Shown: positions 59,346-64,000 of the stretch, one piece after another
How the letters are laid out: each line of letters starts with the position of its first letter
Numbering within the stretch: the stretch's first letter is position 1
Source: Tillus elongatus
Taxonomy: Eukaryota > Arthropoda > Insecta > Coleoptera > Cleridae
Length of the DNA stretch: 64,000 nucleotides
NCBI GenBank assembly: GCA_964006375.1
Contig: OZ023267.1
Coordinates: forward strand, 19,902,539 to 19,966,538
Direction: 5' to 3'
The notes under the pieces: model-generated
Databases searched by the model: none
What the model was told of the DNA's origin: nothing
Seen by the model: the letters and a program-made list of their open reading frames with translations, nothing else
Translations under genes and position numbers: made by a program

Positions 59346-60190
59346 CTTACACAGACCTCGAAGATAGGGCTGGTGTATCTCTTATGAGACAGAAAGCAAG
59401 ACTGTGATTTGGTGGGGTTGAATTGTACAAGATTTCTACTTCCCCAGTCTAATATTTTTCGGAGATCCACGGATATAGAACCCTCTATGAGCCTGCGATC
59501 CTCATTTAATTGGAAAGGAGGTCGGAAGTTGATCTGCGCTGACGGAATCCATACTGCCTGTCGTGTATTAGACTGTGTTTTTCAAGAATTTTTAGTAATT
59601 CGGTGTTTATATACTTTTCCATCACTTTAGAGACGACTGAAAGGAGAGAAATAGGCCTGTTGTTGCTAGGAAGCGCTTTGGATCCTTTTTTGGGGACGGG
59701 TTGTACTCGAGCAGTTTTCCAGTTACTAGAGAATATGCCTCTATTGTGAGATGTCTGAAATAGGCGAGTCAGGACAGGAACAAGTTCTGATGCGCATTTT
59801 TTGAGAACAATTGCTGGGATCTCGTCAAGAGCAGAGGCTTTCCTGGTATTAAGAGAATAGAGCATCTTTCGTACCTTTTTAGTTTTGAAAATGATATCCG
59901 TCATTGTATGCGAGACATTGGCGACTGTTGGTGGTTGAACTTTTTGAGGTGGATTGAGGGTAGAATTGCCGGCGAACAACGAGGCAAAAAGTTCAACTTT
60001 GTCAAGTTCGGTAGAAACGATTTCATCCCCTGAGACAAGAAGTGGGAACGTGCTCTTGCAGAATTATTCCCAATAGATTTAGCAAGAGTCCAGAAGGGTT
60101 TGCAGCCGCTGGAGCTTAAGAGGACTTTGTTTTTGATGTTGTTATTAAACGAGTTTTTTGCCTCAGAAAGAATGCGGACATAGCGGTTTA
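59330..60190 (-). pseudogene. CR1/Jockey-type LINE RT fragment with the palm deleted
   Basis: Minus strand from 60190: VNRYVRILSEAKNSFNNNIK and LLSSSGCKPFWTLAKSIGNN. After a frameshift it continues LFAGNSTLNPPQKVQPP, LNTRKASALDEIPAIVLKKC, NWKTARVQPVPKKGSKALPS, NRPISLLSVVSKVMEKYINT and DRQYGFRQRRSTSDLLSN. The next codons jump to IEGSISVDLRKILDWGSRN and FNPTKSQSCFLSHKR. Motifs A, B and C (palm, YADD) are missing, so about 100 codons were deleted inside the RT. Same family as the tails at 24742 and 33776. Confidence 0.87.
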
Positions 60191-60443
60191 CCTAGTTATA
60201 ACTCAAGATCTTCTGAATCAATTGAGTTCAAATTTGGTAGGTTTGTCAAGTTTTAGTTTAGTATTTCTAGTATTTTAAAAGATATTGCGTTTTCAAACAG
60301 TTTTTTCATTTTTTTCTAAAAGTATTTGAGTGTCAAAACTGTCTAACGAACTCATCCAAGCTATTAACAACATGATGGAAATTGCCAAATTTTGTTTCGA
60401 TTGGTGAAGTATTTTTTAAGTTATCGGTTGGACACACACACAC

Positions 60444-60490
<47 letters not shown>

Positions 60491-60660
60491 TTTTAACAGA
60501 CCTTGGATTTGGCTTCTAGGGGCCCTAATTCGCGTTGATTTTCCAAAAATCTGACCAGGTCCGACTAACCTGTTGTTTTTGCATTTTTCGCTTTCCTTGG
60601 TTTCGGGTTCTAGGGCCCCAAATTCGCACTCATTTAACTTTTTTTTGCAAAGTTTCACCA
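60191..60660 (+). mobile_element. diverged leader-(AT)n-trailer element
   Basis: Leader-like AACGAACTCATCCAAGCTAT and TAAGTTATCGGTTGGACACA, TA array 60447-60484 preceded by (CA)n, and a trailer with GCTTCTAGGGGCCCTAATTC. A second partial trailer (GGTTCTAGGGCCCCAAATTC) follows. An older branch of the same family. Confidence 0.65.
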
Positions 60661-60918
60661 TCGATATGGATTTAAAAAAAAATAAAAAGTCGCTAATAAA
60701 CTAGTAAACGCTGTGCTATTAGTCTAAGAACTACAGCTATAAAAAAGAGACTATTTTTCGAAAATTTTCATCATCTCCAAAAATAAGTTAATACCTTTTA
60801 GTGAATTTTCGTAGAAAAAATTCACTAATGGGGAGATCCTGACTTTTGAATTTTGAAAAAATGTTTGCAAATGAGCGCGAACTAGGACCCCTAGAACCCA
60901 TATCCGGAGTCAGATTCA

Positions 60919-60919
<1 letters not shown>

Positions 60920-60987
<68 letters not shown>
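60920..60987. repeat. (AT)n microsatellite 20
   Basis: First half of the split TA core (array 19 is at 60447-60484). Confidence 0.95.
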
Positions 60988-60990
<3 letters not shown>

Positions 60991-61113
60991 TTATTTATAT
61001 ATCTTTTGGAATATTGCACTACACTGTAATCACTTTTAAATATACACTTTATTTGTTTGCTGTAGGTTTGTGATTTAAAAAATCACAAACGTATAGCAAA
61101 CAAATAAAGTGTG

Positions 61114-61116
<3 letters not shown>
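60988..61116. repeat. small hairpin inside the TA core
   Basis: ACACTTTATTTGTTTGCT and the segment to GTTTGTGATTT is inverted in AAATCACAAAC to AGCAAACAAATAAAGTGT. Arms about 36 bp with almost no loop. It may be a mini foldback element or an aborted insertion. Confidence 0.7.

Positions 61117-61188
<72 letters not shown>
61117..61188. repeat. (AT)n microsatellite 21
   Basis: Second half of the split TA core. Confidence 0.95.
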
Positions 61189-61192
<4 letters not shown>

Positions 61193-61659
61193 CACACCGA
61201 TAAGTCAAAAAAGAATGGGCCGATTGTGTAAAATTTGGCATGTACCTTCCTTTTGTAAATGGCTTGTATAAGTTCGTTAGTAAGAAAAATCGGACGAGGT
61301 TTTCTGCGAAAATTTTGAGTTTTCGTTCGAACAAATTTTTTATCTCAAAAACTAATAGGCCGATTTTAATAAAATTCGGTGCCTTCCTTTTTTATATGGC
61401 TTGGATAAGTTCGTTAACCAGGAAAATCGGACGAGGCTTTCCGAGAAAATTTTGAGTTTTCATTCGAAAAAAAAATTTATCTCAAAAAATAAAAAAGCTA
61501 TGATAACCAGATTTGGTAGGTAGGTTTGCGATATAAAAAGTAAACTACACACCAAAACTTAGATTTGTATGTTACAAGAAAAAAAAGTTATAATAAAATA
61601 TTTTGTGCCACATCATTTCTATGAAAATTCACTACCATAACCCACTTGCTGCGTCCAGG

Positions 61660-62296
61660 CTTTTTGTAAAATGGGTTAATTTTATAGAAATTATTCCATG
61701 CACCTAGAGATGCTAAAGAAGAATCAATTATTTACCATATGAAAACATTTTTACGAAAGTTTGCAGTCAGGACTTTTTGCACTTACCTTGTATGAACAGG
61801 TGGGTAATTTAATTCTTAAAGAGCAATTAAAATTCACCATGGTAATATTTAGTATTCATATATTATATTTACGGGTTTGTTGAGTTTATATATATTTCCA
61901 TAGTTTACCGGATGTAGATAAAATGGTTCCCCCATATTAATTATCATTTGACCCTGATAGTACAATAATCTTAAAATTAAATTGTCTGACCTTCAGAATG
62001 GTTCTATTCATCGATCTCGGCCATCTTCTTACTAACGCCACGACTAAACTGAAGTGATCTACTTATAGAAGAGCAAAAAAAAAAGAGATGATGAAGATCG
62101 TTGGGACGCCCGATCGCTTTTTTAATCAACTGGACATACGTAAAAGAAGCTGAAAATAACCTTCTAATACGCTATTATACTAAAGTAGTTGCGAAATCAT
62201 CTTTCATTGTCATGCCTATTTAGATCCACATAGTGCGAGGCGATTTGAGGCCCGTTTTTAGACCACTGGGAGTCTATATAGGGTGCTCTTGTATAT
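61660..62296. other. no gene recognised
   Basis: AT-rich spacer ending in TATATAGAG at the left end of DD41D copy 3. Confidence 0.5.
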
Positions 62297-64000
62297 AGAG
62301 TGGCTAATTGAAAACGAAACAGACCGATTTGCGTCCAAAGAATTTTTTTCTTAAGAAACGCTGAAACACGTCAATTTTGATATTGAGGGGGACATGTTTT
62401 GACATAAAACTCAACTTTTTCACATCAACCCCTTAAGGGTGGTGATAACAACCCTTATATTTTAAATAGGGAACATCATTTGGAAGCTCTTTCTTTTTTG
62501 AATTCAGCACACTAATTTTTTTTTGAAGTTTTATCAATTCGTTTAAAAATTATTCACAGTTGAAGATGCAAAAACGCATTTCACTCATTCCGATAAAAAA
62601 ATGTACTGATAGTCAATGTTTTGTTGGTTTGTAAACAAAAAATGGACTATCAGAACATTTCTTATCGGAATGAGAGAAACATGGTTTCTTATTTTAGTTT
62701 ATCGGTCGGTTGGATACTTGATAGTACTACCGAAAATTAATTTCACAATGGTGTCTTCTGTAGAAGACAGAGTTGAAATAATTCCTTTTTTTTTCAAAAA
62801 CGATGACTGTGCCAACCGTACCGCAAATTTGTTTAATGAACGACATCCGAACAGACATGTTAACAGAAAATACATTTTGGAGTTAGTTGCAAAGTTTCGA
62901 CAAAGTGGTTCAGTAGCCAACAAAAAACGGGATCCTGAACGTGAATTTCCGGTTAGAAATGAGACTACTGAGATTGAAGTTTTAGGACAAACTGCTGCAG
63001 ACCCAACTTTGAGCACGAGAAAATTGGCCAATGTTTCAAACATCAAAAGAAGAACTATTCAGCGAATATTGAAGCATCATAAATTTCACCCGTATAAAAT
63101 AAATCTTGTACAACAACTGAATGAAGATGATTTTGATCGGCGGCTGGAGTTTTGTGAAGCTATGACTGCACGAATAGCCAATAACGGGAACTTTCTGTTT
63201 AATATATGTTTTTCAGACGAGTACGTTTTTATTAAACTCTACAGTCAATCGTCATAATTGCAATTATTGGGCAGATAATAATCCAAGAAATTTTCACGAA
63301 GTCCACACTCAAACTCCACAGAAATTGAACGTCTGGACTGGCATTTTTGGAGACCGTTTAATCGGATCAATTTTTCTTGAGTGGCGAAACGTATTTGGAG
63401 TTACTAGAAGATATCGTTTACCCCTTACTAATTGACGTTGTTGAAAATGATGATGGCTATGAAGAAAATCAATTAGTGCTTCAACAAGATGGAGCTTCTT
63501 CGCATTTTTCACAACGTGTTAGGGAGTTTTTGGACAGAGAGTTTCCAGAGCAATGGATTGGGCGTAGAGGTGCTATTGAGTGGCCCCCTAGATCACCGGA
63601 TTTAACTCCATTATACTTCTTTCTATGGGGCTATTTACAGAGTAGAATTTTCTCAACAGAACCGGAGTCTCTGGAAGAATTACGACGACGTATTGTTGAA
63701 GAATGTCGTCTAATAACTCCACAAATGCTCCAGAATGTCAGAGCTCGTTTTGAACAAAATTTGTACTTTTGTATGGAAGCTGGTGGTCAACAATTTGAAC
63801 ACTTACTTAACTGAATAAACATTTTTGAACGTTTGCTTTTGTTTTTTAGTTTTTTAACGAAAAATTGACTAATTAGTGCATTTATTATCACAATGAATGA
63901 AATAGGTCCTTGCAACTACAACTGAGAATCATTTTTAAACGAATTGATAAAACTTCCAAAAAAATTAGTCTGCTGAATTCAGAAAAGAAAGAACTTTCAA
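62297..64000 (+). mobile_element. DD41D Tc1/mariner-type transposon, copy 3, cut by window end
   Basis: Left end at a TATA, with AATTGAAAACGAAACAGACC and the same long TIR as copy 2. The right TIR begins after 63840 and is incomplete. One subterminal hairpin is present (62588-62665). Confidence 0.88.
62748..63814 (+). pseudogene. DD41D transposase, copy 3
   Basis: Starts MVSSVEDRVEIIPFFFKNDD and stays open for about 160 codons through RTIQRILKHHKFHPYKINLV to CFSDEY (first Asp, about 63218). One base is lost there. A further deletion of about 11 bp near 63380 precedes the last 145 open codons (SGETYLELLEDIVYPLLIDV, QQDGASSHFSQRV, RSPDLTPLYFFLWGYL, GGQQFEHLLN). The third catalytic residue is Tyr instead of Asp (LTPLYFF), so even a repaired frame would lack activity. 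Confidence 0.88.

Larger units (their letters stand above)
60788..61659 (-). mobile_element. leader-(AT)n-trailer element, core type C, minus copy
   Basis: Reading right to left: terminus (GCTGCGTCCAGG at 61648-61659), type C block, two units of the 141-bp repeat type, TA core 61117-61188 and 60920-60987, trailer and terminal hairpin (60800-60835). The TA core is interrupted by a short hairpin at about 60988-61116. Confidence 0.82.

Overview
The window looks like a repeat-saturated stretch of an AT-rich arthropod genome, most likely an insect. That is an inference from element content: an intact RNase H-bearing LINE, broken DD41D mariner-type transposons, Penelope-like elements (PLEs) with GIY-YIG endonuclease, piggyBac, Tc1, a tRNA-derived SINE and 21 long (AT)n arrays. 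I recognised no host protein gene and no host RNA gene. Nearly all coding-looking sequence belongs to mobile elements, and most of it is broken.

Layout. 0-4 kb: (AT)n array, a TIR-element end, and a DD41D transposon with about 415-bp TIRs. 4-9 kb: small non-autonomous elements, a foldback element with two hammerhead-ribozyme-like motifs inside an (AT)n array, and a Tc1 remnant. 9-11 kb: a decayed LINE. 12.3-20.2 kb: one non-autonomous element opened by two later insertions, a 5.2-kb LINE with both ORFs intact (13115-18350) and a 1.18-kb TIR element (18855-20031). 20-30 kb: PLE and LINE fragments and several copies of a modular MITE-like family. 30.5-35.5 kb: a PLE with inverted ends, a second PLE joined to a LINE tail, and another LINE tail. 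35.8-38.7 kb: a DD41D copy inside an (AT)n array and a 141-bp tandem repeat. 39-41 kb: a composite element with a GC-rich palindrome. 41.2-44.3 kb: a piggyBac gene split by a 1.9-kb insertion. 44.7-48.3 kb: a 0.9-kb-arm PLE palindrome with a hAT-like insertion in one arm. 49.7-51.2 kb: an 80-bp satellite. 51.5-60.2 kb: LINE fragments, two SINEs and more modular elements. 62.3-64 kb: a third DD41D copy cut by the window end.

How the parts relate. Two themes run through the window. (1) A modular non-autonomous family: the terminal motif GCAGCAAGTGCGTTATGGTA recurs more than 20 times, in both orientations, at the ends of at least four unrelated cores. (2) A leader-(AT)n-trailer unit that ends in a hairpin, plausibly Helentron/HINE-like, whose (AT)n core has repeatedly received other transposons. 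Empty-site copies elsewhere in the window let several insertions be dated relative to one another. PLE-type inverted repeats carry hammerhead-like folds in at least two sequence families. One of them (43682-43722) has a fully paired stem I and all core residues I could check.
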